A stretch of DNA of 64,000 nucleotides. Source: Progne subis subis (lineage: Eukaryota; Chordata; Aves; Passeriformes; Hirundinidae). The position numbers were made by a program, and so were the translations under genes. The DNA lies in assembly GCA_022316685.1 (NCBI GenBank), contig JAKJHU010000034.1:682001-746000 (forward strand). Reading direction: 5' to 3'. Within the stretch, counting starts at the first letter, position 1. The number at the start of each line of letters is the position of its first letter. A model generated the notes under the pieces. That model ran no database searches, was not told where the DNA came from, and saw only the letters and a program-made list of their open reading frames with translations. Positions 25,601-39,420 of the stretch are shown here, piece after piece.

Positions 25601-28600
25601 AAATCTAACTTCCTTGCACAGCCACATCCTAAACATCCTAAAGTCCTTCCAATAAGGACTTCACTTCTATTCCATAAAAAAACCCTGAAGAATACCATAT
25701 ATTAGAGGGAAGTTTATTACTTCTTTTGACCCGTTTGTGCCCCAACATATACTCTCTTTGGTCTGTAATTTAAGGAACTACTGAAGTGTTCACATAGTAA
25801 AGGGTTTCTTTGTGCTTACACATACCAATACAACACATAGTTTTTATAAAAGGCTACAGGATGTATTTGATATGAATCCATCTCTCACTGTCTTTTAATT
25901 TAAGATTTAACTTTGTCTCTTTATATCAGTATCAATGTTCAATCTAAGACAAAATTTTCTCCATTGTGACTCTTACCTCTGCAGTACAAAAAAATCACCA
26001 GAGACATCTACAAACACCTTTATTTTTCCACACAATTGATTTTTCATATCCTGAAGTTAGTTTACTACTGTCACTACTTACAGATTCATATCACTTACAG
26101 AAGTATACAGGAGTGTAGCTAAAGTGAACTCAGAGGAAATTCACAACTCTTCCCTTTACAATGAAACCAACTCATTGCCACAGTGAATGAAATCTGATAG
26201 TTCTGCCTCTGATGCATGATGACAGACCCCTGTTCTCGTATACAAAGCCTGCATCTCCATACATCTACCAGGATGGGCTATAACTAGGAGTAAACACCTG
26301 AAATTAATACAGGCAAATGCTATCCCATATTTAATCCAATTAAAAGGACTGATGTGTATCATTTGGAATGAACATGAGGTAACTTAATGAGTCACAATAG
26401 GTCTCGTGATCATTTTTGTTGGTAATTAGGGCCATAAAGCTACAGGGAATTATTTCAATCACCCACTGCCCATCACAAAATAACATATAATTTAATAACA
26501 AAGCAAACCACAACATAATAATTGCAGTGTAATAAAAAGTTAGCTTAAAAGCTGAGAGATGTGCCTGAGATGCAGGCATGTGTACTACTCCCAATTAAGT
26601 CAGCTTAACAGCTAACTTAGCTTGCATTCTTAGCTTGCTGGTCAAAAATGTGCCCTCAGAGATGTCCAGATATGCAACATCACCTTCTGAATCAAAAGTG
26701 ACTTGAATTGTAACTGGGGTTTTTAAGTGTACAGAAGACTGGCAAACTTTTCTGCTGAGGGTTAGGACTACATCCAATAGAACCTATTGCAATGAAATGC
26801 GACTGCAGAAGTCACATTCACAATCAGACCATTGTCACTTAAAAGGATCCTGGCTAGTTTAAACAGTTTAACTGCACAGAATTATATTAACAGATAAATC
26901 TCTGCATTTACAAAAGGAATACATCAAAACGGTGAGAAAGATGACCTTGTTGTTTAAGAGACATGTCTGAGATTCAGGCACGTGTTCCCAGTTCTTGTAT
27001 TCAGCAGATCCAGAAGAGTTTTCAACTGTAAGAATTCTACAAACTGTGAGATTAACTTCCAAACTCATGAACAATTTTGCAGCATTTGGCTGGCAAAGCC
27101 TGCTCAAGACTGAGTGTCTAAGCTGGTAGTTGAAAAGATCTGTATGATCAATGTAAATGATGTCAAGTATGCAAACAGGCAGACAAGTAGATTCAGGTAA
27201 TATCAATGTGTCCATGGCTTACTGTGTACAGTTAATCTGTGGAAAAATCCAAACAACAAAAAGGAAGTAAATCATTAAGGCTTACCTAAGAAATACAAGG
27301 GCATAGCCAAGAATAAATAAATTAATTAATTCTCCTAGCTAAACATCAGTGTTTCTTATTAAGGTATTTGGACTGGTCTGTGAATTGCATCAGGCCTGAA
27401 GCCCAGAACAGATGCACTGAGATGGGGAAATCCTTGGGAATATCCTTAGGAAATTGCTTGTTGATTAAGCATGTAAATTGTTCCACTGAAGACAACAGTC
27501 TTGCTCTTTTGTCATTGTTTTTTGGGTTTTTTTTTGTTTGTTTCTTTTGTTTTGTTTTTTTAAGTAAGCACAGAAAAATCAAAGCTTTTGAGAATACACA
27601 GACAAATGTCCTTTGAAAGTTTTACAAGAATAAAAAAAAAATTTTTGTTTAATTTGTTTGCTTTTACTGGATACAGGTGAAATCCTAATTTTAATTTCCT
27701 TGAAGGCACATAAAGCTTGACCACCTAATTCAATTCTGACAGCATTATACAGTTTTAAAAACTCACATCCATTTTTCCAGTTCTACCAAGCTAACAGCCA
27801 GTATATTGAAAATAATATAAAAATAAAGATTTGAAAATGACAAATTATTTATAAAAAAATCCTGTACTCTTTGCTTCACAAAGCACCCCTAAAGATTTAT
27901 GTATATGGGTACAGTCAATGCTGTGCCAGGGGGAACCTGTTTACTATATCATTTGCAACAGTTCTCAGAGTAAATGAATTCAAAATACAAGTAGGGATGC
28001 TCAAATTTTTGAAAAGTTTTTACTTTCTCATTACAAGACAAAACCCCCAAAATATTGGAACATTGTCTGAGCAAGACTGAAGACTTTCAGGAAAGTCTGA
28101 AGAAAAGCTGTTACTTAAAATTTTTTAAATTGTATGGCAGTAAAAATTTGTCCTTCATTTGGCTTCTTCATAATTTTTCACTCAAGACTCCCAGGTTTGA
28201 AAACTACAGCATGTGTTTTCCAACTCCATGGGTTTATAGATGGGGAACAGAACCATGCTGCATTAGAGGTAGGCAGCCAGCACAGTACAGCATTTGCAGT
28301 ACCAAGAATATGGAAAAAATATTATTGCAGAGACCAAAATCTTTGTGAAATGTTAATTAGTATGGCGAATGATGAATGGTATCCTCCAGAAGGAAGCTCC
28401 CAGGCCCCTACCAGGCCTAAGCTCTCTGCATTACAAGTAACAGATACTGAAGAGCTGGTTGTTCAGAAGCCAGCTTTAGAAATGGGTTAAAAATTGCTGG
28501 TGTGGAATTCTGAGGGACACATGGAAGGTACCCGAGACCCAAACATTCCACATGCCCTTGTTTCTTTTCTGCCCGTGTTTATCTTAAAGCTTGTCAATGA

Positions 28601-28685
28601 AGGATTCACCCTCACTTTGCTTAGATGAAACCACGGAGCACTGTGTATGTACACTGGCCGAGAAGGGCACAAAGCTTCACTCCTG

Positions 28686-28852
28686 CTAAAGAACCATAGA
28701 ATGGGCAGAGGTGGAAGGGACCACTTTGGGTCATCTGGTCCAATCTCCCTGCTCAATCAGGGTCACCCCAGAGCATCTTGCCTAGAATTGTATCCAGACG
28801 GTTCTTGAATCTCAACGAGGGAGTCTCCACAAACTCTCTGGGCAATGTTTCA
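28686..28852 (-). mobile_element. CR1 LINE 3' end, antisense
   Basis: The + strand starts with CCATAGAATGGGCAGAGGTGG-AAGGGACCA and continues GGTCATCTGGTCCAATCTCCC, CCCCAGAGCATCTTGCC and CTCTCTGGGCAATGTTT, a reversed CR1 3' end. It lies about 100 bases upstream of the CpG island of MON2. Confidence 0.88.
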
Positions 28853-28922
28853 GTGCACAATCACTCGCATTGGAAAGAAAGCAAGAACTTCAAAACAGTC
28901 AACAGAAAAACAGTACATCTCG

Positions 28923-28923
<1 letters not shown>

Positions 28924-28955
<32 letters not shown>
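28924..28955. repeat. Poly(T) tract, T32
   Basis: An uninterrupted run of 32 T between a CR1 remnant and the GC-rich promoter island. Confidence 0.95.
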
Positions 28956-28961
<6 letters not shown>

Positions 28962-29504
28962 AACGCCCCTGAGAGCCGGACTTGGACAGAGGGAACCGAC
29001 CCCTGCAGCCGCTCGGTGGGGTTGGCGGCTGCTGAAACCCGAAGTGCTTGGCCACCTCTTTCCTCAGTGACCCTTCGCAAATGCCGCCGTTTAGTCCCCT
29101 CCCCACGTCAGCTCCTGCTGCCTGTCGCTCCGCGGCCCCGTCTCGGCCCGGGTCCCAGCGCCTCTCCTGCCCCTTCACGCCGAGCCAGTGACACCGCGGG
29201 GAAGGGACCCCGGGTAAAGAGCTCCGCTCCCCAGGCCGCGCCTGCCCCAGCCCAGCACGACGAGCGCGGGTACCACCTCCCTCCCTCCCTGCCGGCAGCC
29301 GCCGCTCTCCCCGCCCCCGGCCGTGTGTGCGGAAGCTGCCGGCGCCCGGGATTGTGGGAGCGGGGGGGACGCGGGGCGGAGACGCGGCCGGGGCCCGAGG
29401 GTTCCGGTGCGGGGCGCAGACGTGTCGGCCGGGGCCGCGGAGCGACCGGCGCTGCCCCTGCCCGCTCGGAACAGCGCCCGGCCCGGGGCCGGCCCGGCGG
29501 CGCC

Positions 29505-29615
29505 ATGGCCGGGACCAGCAGCCCCGAAGCCGTGAAGAAGCTGCTGGAAAACATGCAGGGGGACCTGCGGGGCCTGAGCCTGGAGTGCCGGAAAAAATTC
29601 CCCCCGGTCAAGGAG
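29505..29615 (+). CDS. MON2: MON2 coding exon 1
   Basis: 37 codons from [10 protein letters not shown] to KFPPVKE; donor GAG/gtgagt. The ATG sits in GGCGCCATGG, a strong Kozak context, inside the CpG island. Start of the DCB domain. Confidence 0.97.
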
Positions 29616-31812
29616 GTGAGTGGTGCTGAGCCGAGTCAAGCCGGGCCGTGCTGGGCTGAGCCGGGCGGCGGAGGCCGTTTCGGAGGGGCCTCCCTGGCCC
29701 CGGGGCCCGGCCGGAGCGGAGCTGCCGGCGTGCCCCTGCTCCGGTACCCCGCTCTGTGCCGTTCCCTGCTCCGGTACCCAGCTCTGTGCCGTTCCCGCTG
29801 AGCTCCGACACGCACGGCCGCGGGCTGTGCCCAGACGTGGCTGTGCCTGTCGCGTGTTCCGTGGCTGTTGTTTTCAGTGCGCTGCCGAGGCGGGGGCCGT
29901 GGGCCCGGCTGTGCCCCTCGGGGAGCGCGGCTGGCGGACACACCGTCTGTTGACGGGCGAAGCGGGGGCGGCCCCGCTGCGCCCTCGGCGCCCTCCGGGG
30001 AAAACACAAAGTTCGGCTTGGCTGTCTCGGCACCACCGAGCGAGCGAAACTCGTCGGAGGCGAGCTCGGCGCTGGGGCTCGGCCGCCTCGGCGTGCGGGC
30101 ACCGAGCGAGCGGGGAGCCCGACGGGCCGGCTGAGGCCGAGGAGGGCCCTGCTCAGCCCCGGCCGGCCCTGCGGCTGCGGTGGGAGCCCGGGGCCCCGCA
30201 GGTCTCCCCTCGGGTCTGTGCCTTGCCCCTCTCTCGAAAGGTGTGGTGCCCGGGCCGGCGTGCCTTATTCCTCACCGTTGCCCACCCGTAGCTGCCGGTG
30301 TGAGCTGTGCGGGTCGCTCGACATCGCTACCGCGTCGTTTTGGGGTTGTGTGGCTTTCCCACGGTGTGGGCACAACCGAGGAAGCCTGGGAGACAGAAGT
30401 TTGGGCTACTTTTTTTTCCCCCTCCTTTGTTAAAAAACCCCTTAATAAGCTCATTCCAGTAGGATTGTATGTCTTATTTTTGAAACCTGAGTTTATTCTG
30501 TGCAGTCTGAGACCTCCGTAATCTCGGTGAGCAGGATTACTTTAATTGAAGAACAATCGGAATTTTTCTTGCTAACTTAGAATATACTTTTTGGCCGTAT
30601 GTTTTTCTGTTGTTTTTGTATAGTCAGTTTAACTTTTTCCCTGTCAGCAGTTTGCCACTTGCTGTTTAAAAAAGTTTTCTGTGAAACAGTGGAAGGAAAA
30701 ATATTAAAAGATTGAGTCAGATTAGGATGTAGACCCAGAAGCACTTAAGAAAGGCATTGCCTGTTATGTGACTTTAGTTCCAATTAAGTGATAGGATGTT
30801 TAATGTTGTGTGAAGTATTATACACTTTAACAGCTGAATTGAAGCTAATGACTGTGCTTGTTTTGAAAGACATGAAGTGACACACTGTAGCAGGGTATGT
30901 TACATACTGTTTAATCTGCAGAGGAATACTGGTGTGTTTGAGAAATTTTGTGTGGTCACAGAAAAAGAAGAGAAGGTTGTGATCAGTCCTGAGGAATTGT
31001 GTGTGTTCACGTGTAAATAAGAAAAAGCTGCGGTCACTAGAACAGAAATATGTGTGTTTGGAGGGAGATGGGAGTGCTGCTTGCACTCCCTTCTGTGTAT
31101 TAGTGTGTGACTCTTGGTTAGTCTCTGAACAAGTTTCTCCACTGCGTTAATGTTTATTTTCTTTGAGACCTACAAAGGAGTTGGGCAGTGCTGTTCGTAA
31201 GCTAGTATTTTCAGTAATGCTTCATTACATTTGCCATGGCTGAATTTATAGTAACTACTGCATGTACTTAATACTTGTTCAGCACGTTTATCATATTCTT
31301 GTGTAAGTTTGACTTCTGTGTTGTTTGCTTAAAAATGACAGCAATTTGTATAGCTTTCTTCATTAAAAGCACTTAAACTTTTCCACAATTGTCTGGGATT
31401 TGGACAGGTCTGTTGGAATAGTACTGAAAGATGTTTAAAAAGAGGTGGGACTTTCTCCTGGGAGTTGTGTGCTCTTACAAAGAATCTGAGGTAAAAGCAG
31501 TCCTACAGTAGGATGTATGATACAGTTGCAGGAAATGATCTTACTTCCTCACTTCTGGAAGGCCTTTTTTGGTTTCAGTTTTAAAGAAAATGGGTGTCCT
31601 TTTTTTGTCAAATCTCAACTGCTAAAGTGATATTTTAATTGCATGCGTTTGGTCTGATCATTATTAGAGTTGGCTAGAGTGATCAGAGGAATGGTTCATG
31701 CTTTTTTACTAACTTGTAACAGCATCAGTTTTTTAAACCATGTTTAAATAGTGACTTTTAAAAACAAATTCATACTACTTACAATTTCACTTTTTTACTT
31801 GCAGTTTAACTA

Positions 31813-31843
<31 letters not shown>

Positions 31844-34800
31844 ATGCATTGTAATTTATAAGTTTATATTGCTGTTGATGTGTATGTTTTCGTGTCACTT
31901 AATAAGCTTACTGTACTGGGATAAAACTATTGAAAAATTCCTAGTCCCAAATTAGTAGTTATGAGGATGTATATCATAGTTGTTAGATTTGATAGGTACT
32001 TTATAAAGGTAAACTGCTTGTCATATTCTTTTTAGTGTCTGACGTAGTCAAAGATTTTGCTCACAATTGTTATCTTCAGCCACTCCTAAAATGAACTGTC
32101 TGTTCTGGTTTTATTTTGTTTGTTTTGTTTTTATATTAATAGTATTAAAATTCTACAAAGTGAATTTAGCTGCTAGGTTTGCTGTGATAAAAGCTATGGT
32201 GTACTTCTCAGTTCTGCTTGTTGCTCAGATGATTAACTTGAGTAAATTCTTTAACCAATACTGTAAGGATTTAGACCAGCTGTATGATCAGAAAAATAGA
32301 GCCTTTTTTATTAAAAGAGTTTTAGTTTTCACACTTTAAACCTTTCAGTATCTTTTAGGTTCAGAGGGACCAAAACAATATTAAATGATTCTTTGAACAG
32401 GTGTGTACATGACAGAGCTGAAGAAGTTTACCTGAGTTCTTTTGGGGGAGGAGGATGAGGGTGGAGTTTGGATGCAGAAGAGAAAGGGACAGCCAACCGT
32501 GGGATCTAGATCTTATCCTCAGTTAGGAAGTAGAATTAAGTTTTTGAACTCTTCAGTGTTTTGAGGGCTTTAATTTCAATTTTTCTGTTACTCTGAGTCT
32601 ATAAAGTTTTCTTAGTAGGTCATGTTTATGTGAAAATTGTGTAGTTTTAAGTGCAGTAACTTACAGCAGTAGAGTCTGAGGTTTTTGCTGACTTCAATAA
32701 TCTGTTAAGAAACGTTGAATTATTGAGTGACTCCCACTGTTAAACTTGGGACACAAATATGTGGCCAACTTCCTTCCCCTTAGAGCTTTTAACTGAGAAA
32801 TAACAGGATGTTTGGTTGGTTCCAAAGTATCCATATGTTGTCTGTGCTCTTTGTTACAAATAATACCCGAGTAGGATTTTTCTAGGTTATGCCATTTAAG
32901 GCTTTAAAAATTGGAGCTGCAGAAAGAACCTGTAGGTCTGAAATTATGCTGCTGACAATGTTTGGTTTTTAAATAACAGACTTATTTTTCTTAAGGGTGT
33001 GGAGAATACCAGTTACTGTTACACTTGAAACCCATTTCTCTTTGTTGCTAGATGTTTCTTCTGCTTGATACTTCCTCAGTCAGCACCGACTACAGAAGCG
33101 TAGTGTACAGAAGTGTACTAGGCATGAATGCTATACACTATGACCAAGAAGTGATTTGGTGATTATGTCTTTGATATGCCAAACCTGTTTATATTGGCAG
33201 ATATACAAATAATGACATTGCTGAAAAATGTGTTTGTATCTTCATGATGTATTTCTGTTGCCTGATTAGAAGAGTAGATGCCAGCCATAGATGGGACAGA
33301 AGCTCACAGGGAAGTGTAAATAAAACACTGTCTTTTGAGCTTGAAATTACAGAGGATGAAACAGTCTTTGGTACAGGCATCAGTCCTGTTGATGTTATCT
33401 AAGGTAGTCTGGTGTTTCTCCTAGAAAACAATATTACTTGGTCATTAATACATAATTTTTAGTACAGTGGGCTCTGAGATTTGCTCTGTACTAGAGAGTA
33501 TTGTAATGCTGCAAACGCTGTTAGCATGCCACACACATAAACTATTTTAACCTGCTAGTGGCTGGAGTTTTGGTATTGTGTGCTGCATTTGTGGAAAGCT
33601 GGAAGTGCTCTCCTTAGTGAACTGGAGTAAGAATTTTATCACAGAATTGAAAATGGTTTAGTGTCCTAAATAGGTTACCTGCTGTTTCTTATTGCAGAAT
33701 GAAAGAGATGCAATAAACTACATCTGATTTGGTTAGATAATTCCACTGCATTAAAAAGTCTTAGAAATACAAGGGGAAAATGCTCATAATTAGCAGCAAT
33801 AATGGAGTTAAAATGAGAAATAAGTATACCCAGAAGTTTCTCACAGACTGAATCCCAGTTGTATGTAAATATTTGTTGTTTACACAGATCCAATCAAGCA
33901 GTCACAGCTTTCTAGTAGGCTTGTAGTCTCTGTGTTGTCTCAGGTTTTTTCTTGAATTTTAAATGGCAGTAAAAGGAAAATGAGTTTAAAAATTACCACA
34001 AAAAAATTAATTCTTATTCAGCTCCCTGCACAGTTTCAGGCACATTTATGCTGGTAGGAGAGGGGAAGGGAGAGGGCAGGCAGTGTTGGGGCAGAGAGGG
34101 ACTACTGCATCATCCTGTGGCAGGATCAGCTTGGCCTGGACCAGGGCATGCCGTTTTCTTGGCAGTTGTGGAATGGGCTGCATGTGCCTGTTTTAGGATG
34201 TTTGTAATAGGGCTGAAAAAGAAGTGGTGTTCAGCTTGCCTCCACTGGAAGAGCAGCACAGAATTAGCTTTGAATACTTGGTCAATAGAAATGCTCTCTT
34301 GAGTCTCTTGGAAGAAAGCTTTTGGTAGCCTCACTGTGCTGTTTCTTTACCAGATCCTTGTTTGAAAGAGCAGCATTGCTTTTACTTAGCTACTTATTGA
34401 GTTGTGTGTGCCTTTGGCACATTGACGTATTTTTGAAACTGTGTTGTAATTTGCTGTATCTAGGAAAAAAATAGAATCTAATTTTGCAACCTTATTTTTT
34501 CTTTTATAAGTAACTCTTCCTGCAGGCAAGTAACCTTACAAAGCTCATAGAGTAAAAGTTAAAAAGGTAGGATTTGAGTGACTTCTGGACAAAGCAAACT
34601 TTAAATTATTTAATTATAGTAGATGTGATGTGGACTAGCCTGAGGCAATGGATAGGATTTGCCCTTTTTGAGAGCCTGTGTGTTGTGTTGTGTGAAGACA
34701 AGGATTATTCTACGTTTCTTTGTATGGACTCTAGTCTTGTTTGCATTGAGTTAAATTTAACCCCTGGGTTAAATTATTCTGTTTAGGAATTATAAGACCA

Positions 34801-37800
34801 AACATATTTTAAAGCTAGTGCCAAAACATTAATTGGGAAGCTTGTCCTTTTTAGAGACATTGAGTAGCGGTGTGGAACTAAACATGAGGATGTATTGCAA
34901 AAGTTAAACACGCATTAAAAAGATACAGATCAGTTAATTTAGTATATATGTCAATGTGATTATTAGGACTCCTCATGCAACTGGAAGGAACAGTTAAAAC
35001 ATGTGAATGTTTGTTAGCTGTTTGTTTTGTAATGGTAATAATATTTCAGAAATTTTGTTGAACATAGTGCAGTAGACATATTGGGTAAGGCTAAGAAAGA
35101 AAATTACATGCTGAACTGTCTTGTGATTTGAGCATCTGAGTCACTTGATGTACTTTTAGCATTGAATAGTTTCTGAGTGCTCTGCATTCATGCTACTTTA
35201 GTGGTAAAAGGATGAGCCAAAAGAACCTAGGAAAGAGGAAACCTTTGTACATGGACCATTTTCTGTAGGAGTAACCAAGTTTTTGGGTTTCCTGCTTTAT
35301 CTTTTAAATAAAATGGTTTAAGTAATTCTGACACTACAGCCCACAGGGAATTCAGCCTACACAAAACTTTCCAGGTTGGTTTATTTTTCAGGTCTTCACA
35401 ACATTAAAAGGATGAAAACTAGAGTTTTTTGTGGGATTTTTTTAATGGGTATTCACTTAACTAATATTTTAAAGGTTCTTTTGAAACAGAGAAACAATGC
35501 TCTCTAAAATGTATGTTGTCATACTTAGGCAGCTTGCACTAAAGCATGTGTTTTGTGCATGTGACTGGAGATTGCCCTGTAGCATTCTTGAGTTTCCAGC
35601 CCATAGCTGAGCTGTTAACTTGAAAACAGTAATCCCTAATATAACTCTTTTAGTTTCCTTTTATAATTTCTGATCTTTACCACTTGCTATGTCTACTAGC
35701 TTTATGTTTGGAGTACATTAATTTTGCAATGATTTTTATTCAATATTGACCCTTATACAGTAGTAGTTTTTCAAAATTATGTTTTATAAAGTGAATTCTT
35801 ACATTTCTAGGGGAAAACATCTATTCAGATGTGTTCTAAGCTTCATGGTCCATTGTAAATCACAAGTTTCATGTGATCATTTTAGTCTTTGAGAAGAAAT
35901 ATCGTGTTCTGAAGTGATTCACGTAAGGCACACAGGTCAAATTTCTTCATCATGTAAAACCCCGCGATTTAATGAATTAAGAAAATAATTAAAAATTTCA
36001 GTATATCAGTCTGTTGTTATATTTTCCAAGTTACACTTTTCAGTGCAGGTTTAAGGTGCCAAATGTTGGGTGTTTAGGCTTCATTGATTGGGCAGACTTG
36101 GCTTGTTATGGAAATACAGTCAACAGAGCCAGAGAACTATTTGGGGTATCTCGTAGCCAGGGGATTGATTCCCTCTATCACCTACACACTAGGTGTTCTA
36201 CATTGCTGCTTGAGATACAGTAATGTTTATTCTTTGGCTTCCAGCCTCTTGTCCAGAAGAGCATGGATCTTCTGGTGTCTGTGTGTAGTTGTCTTGGATA
36301 CGGAGACCTAAGCTTAGACCTCTGCATTGAGCCCCTGCTAGTGGGTCAGCTGAATTAGCTTAAGGAGAGGCTTTAAGAATTAAGGGGCATTCAGGAGAGA
36401 CAATCTCCATTGTAATAGGAGTCTAAATATTTAAATTTGTTCATCTTAATCTCTGATTTAATTTCCATCTGCTTCCCAAGGCTTCTTGAAGATTATCCAG
36501 GAAACTCATAGCAGAAGTTGGAAATCCTTGGTGACTCCAGTTCTCAAGCAGTGCCTAAACTGTCAGCTGTTGTTTCTCTTTACCAGGTGTCTGGCAAATG
36601 GACGTTGCTGACTGAATATAGTACTTGTGGCAAGTCCTCAGAAGTTGCTAGTCCCATCTGTTGTGATCAACAAGCTGAAGGCAGCATTAGTTTGAAGTTC
36701 AAGTCTGTTTCTCCTAAAGCTCTGAAACAGGTTGTTGTTTTATTTGTAACATAGAATGATAATTGTGTCAAAAGTATGTAACTAAAATTCAAGTGCAAGT
36801 GCTCTGTTTCAGTGATTTCAAATCGGTTGTGTGGTACTTGAATGGATCACTCAGAAATCTCTCAGTAGTAGACATGGGCACGTCAGGATATCCTTACACT
36901 ACATAGGTATCTAATGTATTATATACTATATATTACATAGTGTATTTAGGTATCTGTATAGATACAGAACACAATACAGAACATGAGGTACATCCTTGTT
37001 CTTGAAGAGAGAAAAACTTAAAATTTTGTTTCTAAGTGGCTTGTGTTTCTTTCAGGTGTTGACTTTTTTGTCTTTCTGTCTACATTAGTGCTGTTTGATA
37101 ATGAGTTATTTTCAGGATTCTGCATTGGCTACTGTTACTGCAAACTCACAGTTTCAAAAGATTAATGGACCAGAGGAGTAGTCACTCCTGTCAAATGTGA
37201 AAGAGCACTCTGAATATGAGAGCAACTAATATAGTTGCATTGGAAATGAACAAGATTGTGTGTTTTTAAAAACCAAAAAACATAAACAGCCGTATCTTCA
37301 GCTAGAGAAGAAAGTGTATTATAGAAACTGTTAATTTTTTTTTCCTAATTTGTGATAATTTTGTGACAAAATGATAAATTTTTGAGTGTAATAATGTGAG
37401 TGCACAACAATGTCAGATCAAAACCGGCATTTTGCCAGTTTAAATTACATGCACAACAAGTCTATATAAAAGAGAAGGGTATGAATAGGGATTGTACTCG
37501 GGGAAGAAGATAAAAATACAGAAGGCAAGTACAATGCTTTTTCACACAGATGTGGTACACTTGAGTGCTTTCATGAAACTGATTTAGTGAGGAGTTTTTT
37601 GTGTGTTCTTTTCCATTTGGAAAAAATAGTTTAGCAGTACAGTAATGGTCCAGAATGTGCTTTTGCACAGCAAGCCAAAATAACAAGCCAAGACAGGAGG
37701 ACCTCTTATCTAAACTGATGGATATAGGGTTAGTGTTCCAGTTGGAAAGGCAGACAATCATGGACAGAAAAAAAATTGCTCTTTTTATTTCATGTAATAG

Positions 37801-39366
37801 ATATGGAAGTGACTATAGAGAACATATTACTCTCACCCAGTCTTAATAAAACGTTGGCAATGTTATGTAAATACCAATACAAACCATCATTCCTGACTGC
37901 TTTTCTTTTTAGAATAGAGAAATCAATAACTTGTGTGGTAAGTACTGCAAATATTACAACAATTTTAGTGTCTCTGGAGATAGCAATTTGCTCTAATGTG
38001 CAATGAAAACACAAGTGGTCATTCAAAAGCACTAGCGGTGAAAATTCTTGATTTTATTAATTTTTGGTAACAATGAATATTTAGAAATTCATACAAAAAT
38101 ATCCTTAATGTTAGATCAGTCCTTAGTAGAAATTAGCACAAGCTTGGTAGTTGTATTAAATATCCTTATGGGAATATGTATTTTGTTGGTTAATAAAGTC
38201 AAAAAGGTGCTGACTTCTGTTCGTAATTGTTAGATACAAATTCCTTTGAAGATTAGCATGTTTATCCTTTTTAAAACTTTTTAAAAAATCTAGGTTCAAA
38301 ACTTTTAAGAGAATGATTGCTATGGCAGAGACAACAATTGCTTTTTCTCACTTTAGATTTGAATTTTGTGTCATCTTTCCCTTAGGAAAAGTTGTTAACT
38401 ATGTTATTATTCTTCAGTAAAAGAAGGGTAACTCTTTCATGTTTACCAGAGTAAAGGTGTATCCATAGAGATTATCGCAGAACACCTGATGTACTGTCAG
38501 ATCACATCCCACCTGGCCCCTCTGGTCCCTTACTTGTCCGTGTGCATTGCAATAGAGGCCCAAGATGTCTTGGCCTCTGAGAGTTAAATGTTCAAGCATA
38601 TGCCATGCCATGCCATTATTCCTTGTTATTACCAAGACAAGTCCCATTCTTGGGCTGCTGGGTAACATGATGATCATGGAGTTAGCTCTAGTGGTATCTC
38701 TAGGTAATGTAGGTTGCCTGCTGCAGCTGGGTTTAAGAGCTTCCACGATGTCCCAGAAAACAGATTTGAAGAACTGGTGCTTTCTAGATGCCCTTACCAC
38801 TCGTGGTGTGGATGGCTTGCCTTTGTGTCATGCTGAATTCACATATAATTGAACATTCCAGTTATCCTAATAACATATACTATTTATGAGTTATAGATCT
38901 TTAAATATATGTACACAGACTACAATGTGGGGAAATTTAACTTGAGAATGTTACCTGAATGTTGGTTCTGCTTGAGGATACATTAAATCTTTCCTTCCCA
39001 ATTGCCTGAGCAGATACTACCTCCCCTGTTACCAATCAGTGCTTTAGATCCTAAACAAAGTAAAAATTTCCAAAACTCAGGAAGATGCTCACAGCACATC
39101 GAATTGCAGGAAGGTTGAAATTCTTCACTGTTTCAACTGAGAAATCTGTTAAGAGTTGAAGAGTTTTGGATCTGAGAAACTCCTGAAGCTGGGTTTGGAA
39201 GTCTCTGTGCATTTCCACATTGTGGTCTCTCATGTGCAGAGAACCGCTGTCTGTAAGGCAGCTGTGATTGTTCTTGTCAGATTGTACATTCAGAAAGGAA
39301 CTTTGAGGCCAGGAGATAGATATTATGCACAGACTTCTTTTCACTCTACTTGAAACCACACTGTCC

Positions 39367-39420
<54 letters not shown>

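Larger units (their letters stand above)
17216..28960. other. USP15-MON2 intergenic region
   Basis: About 11.7 kb, AT-rich. It contains one solo LTR (20521-21035) and two CR1 fragments (about 22215-22600 and 28686-28852). No exon of a known gene was recognised on either strand; open frames there are 60-120 codons and unfamiliar. By synteny with human no protein gene is expected between USP15 and MON2. Confidence 0.7.
28960..30390. promoter_or_regulatory. CpG island with MON2 promoter
   Basis: Abrupt change from AT-rich sequence to very GC-rich sequence dense in CpG, centred on the first MON2 exon. It has no TATA box near the likely start. A GC box GGGGCGG lies at 29373-29379. The transcription start is not fixed, but probably lies in about 29300-29480, upstream of the ATG at 29505. 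This is the expected architecture of a broadly expressed gene. Confidence 0.88.

Noticed and set aside
28850..30102. Long open frames on both strands of the CpG island
   Set aside because: GC-rich DNA is poor in stops. Only the frame of the MON2 ATG has homology; the Arg/Pro/Ala-rich others are shadows.
36594..36731. Possible extra MON2 exon in intron 1 (after CTTTACCAG, open frame, ending CTGAAACAG/gttgtt)
   Set aside because: The donor is weak, the peptide is unfamiliar, and the human protein passes directly from exon 1 to exon 2.
36908..36942. AT-rich near-palindrome (ATGTATTATATACTATATA-TTACAT)
   Set aside because: Low-complexity TA alternation in intron; no known element or partner site.
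38414..38800. 128-codon open frame on the minus strand in MON2 intron 1
   Set aside because: No recognised domain and no splice or promoter context; length is within chance for this much sequence.
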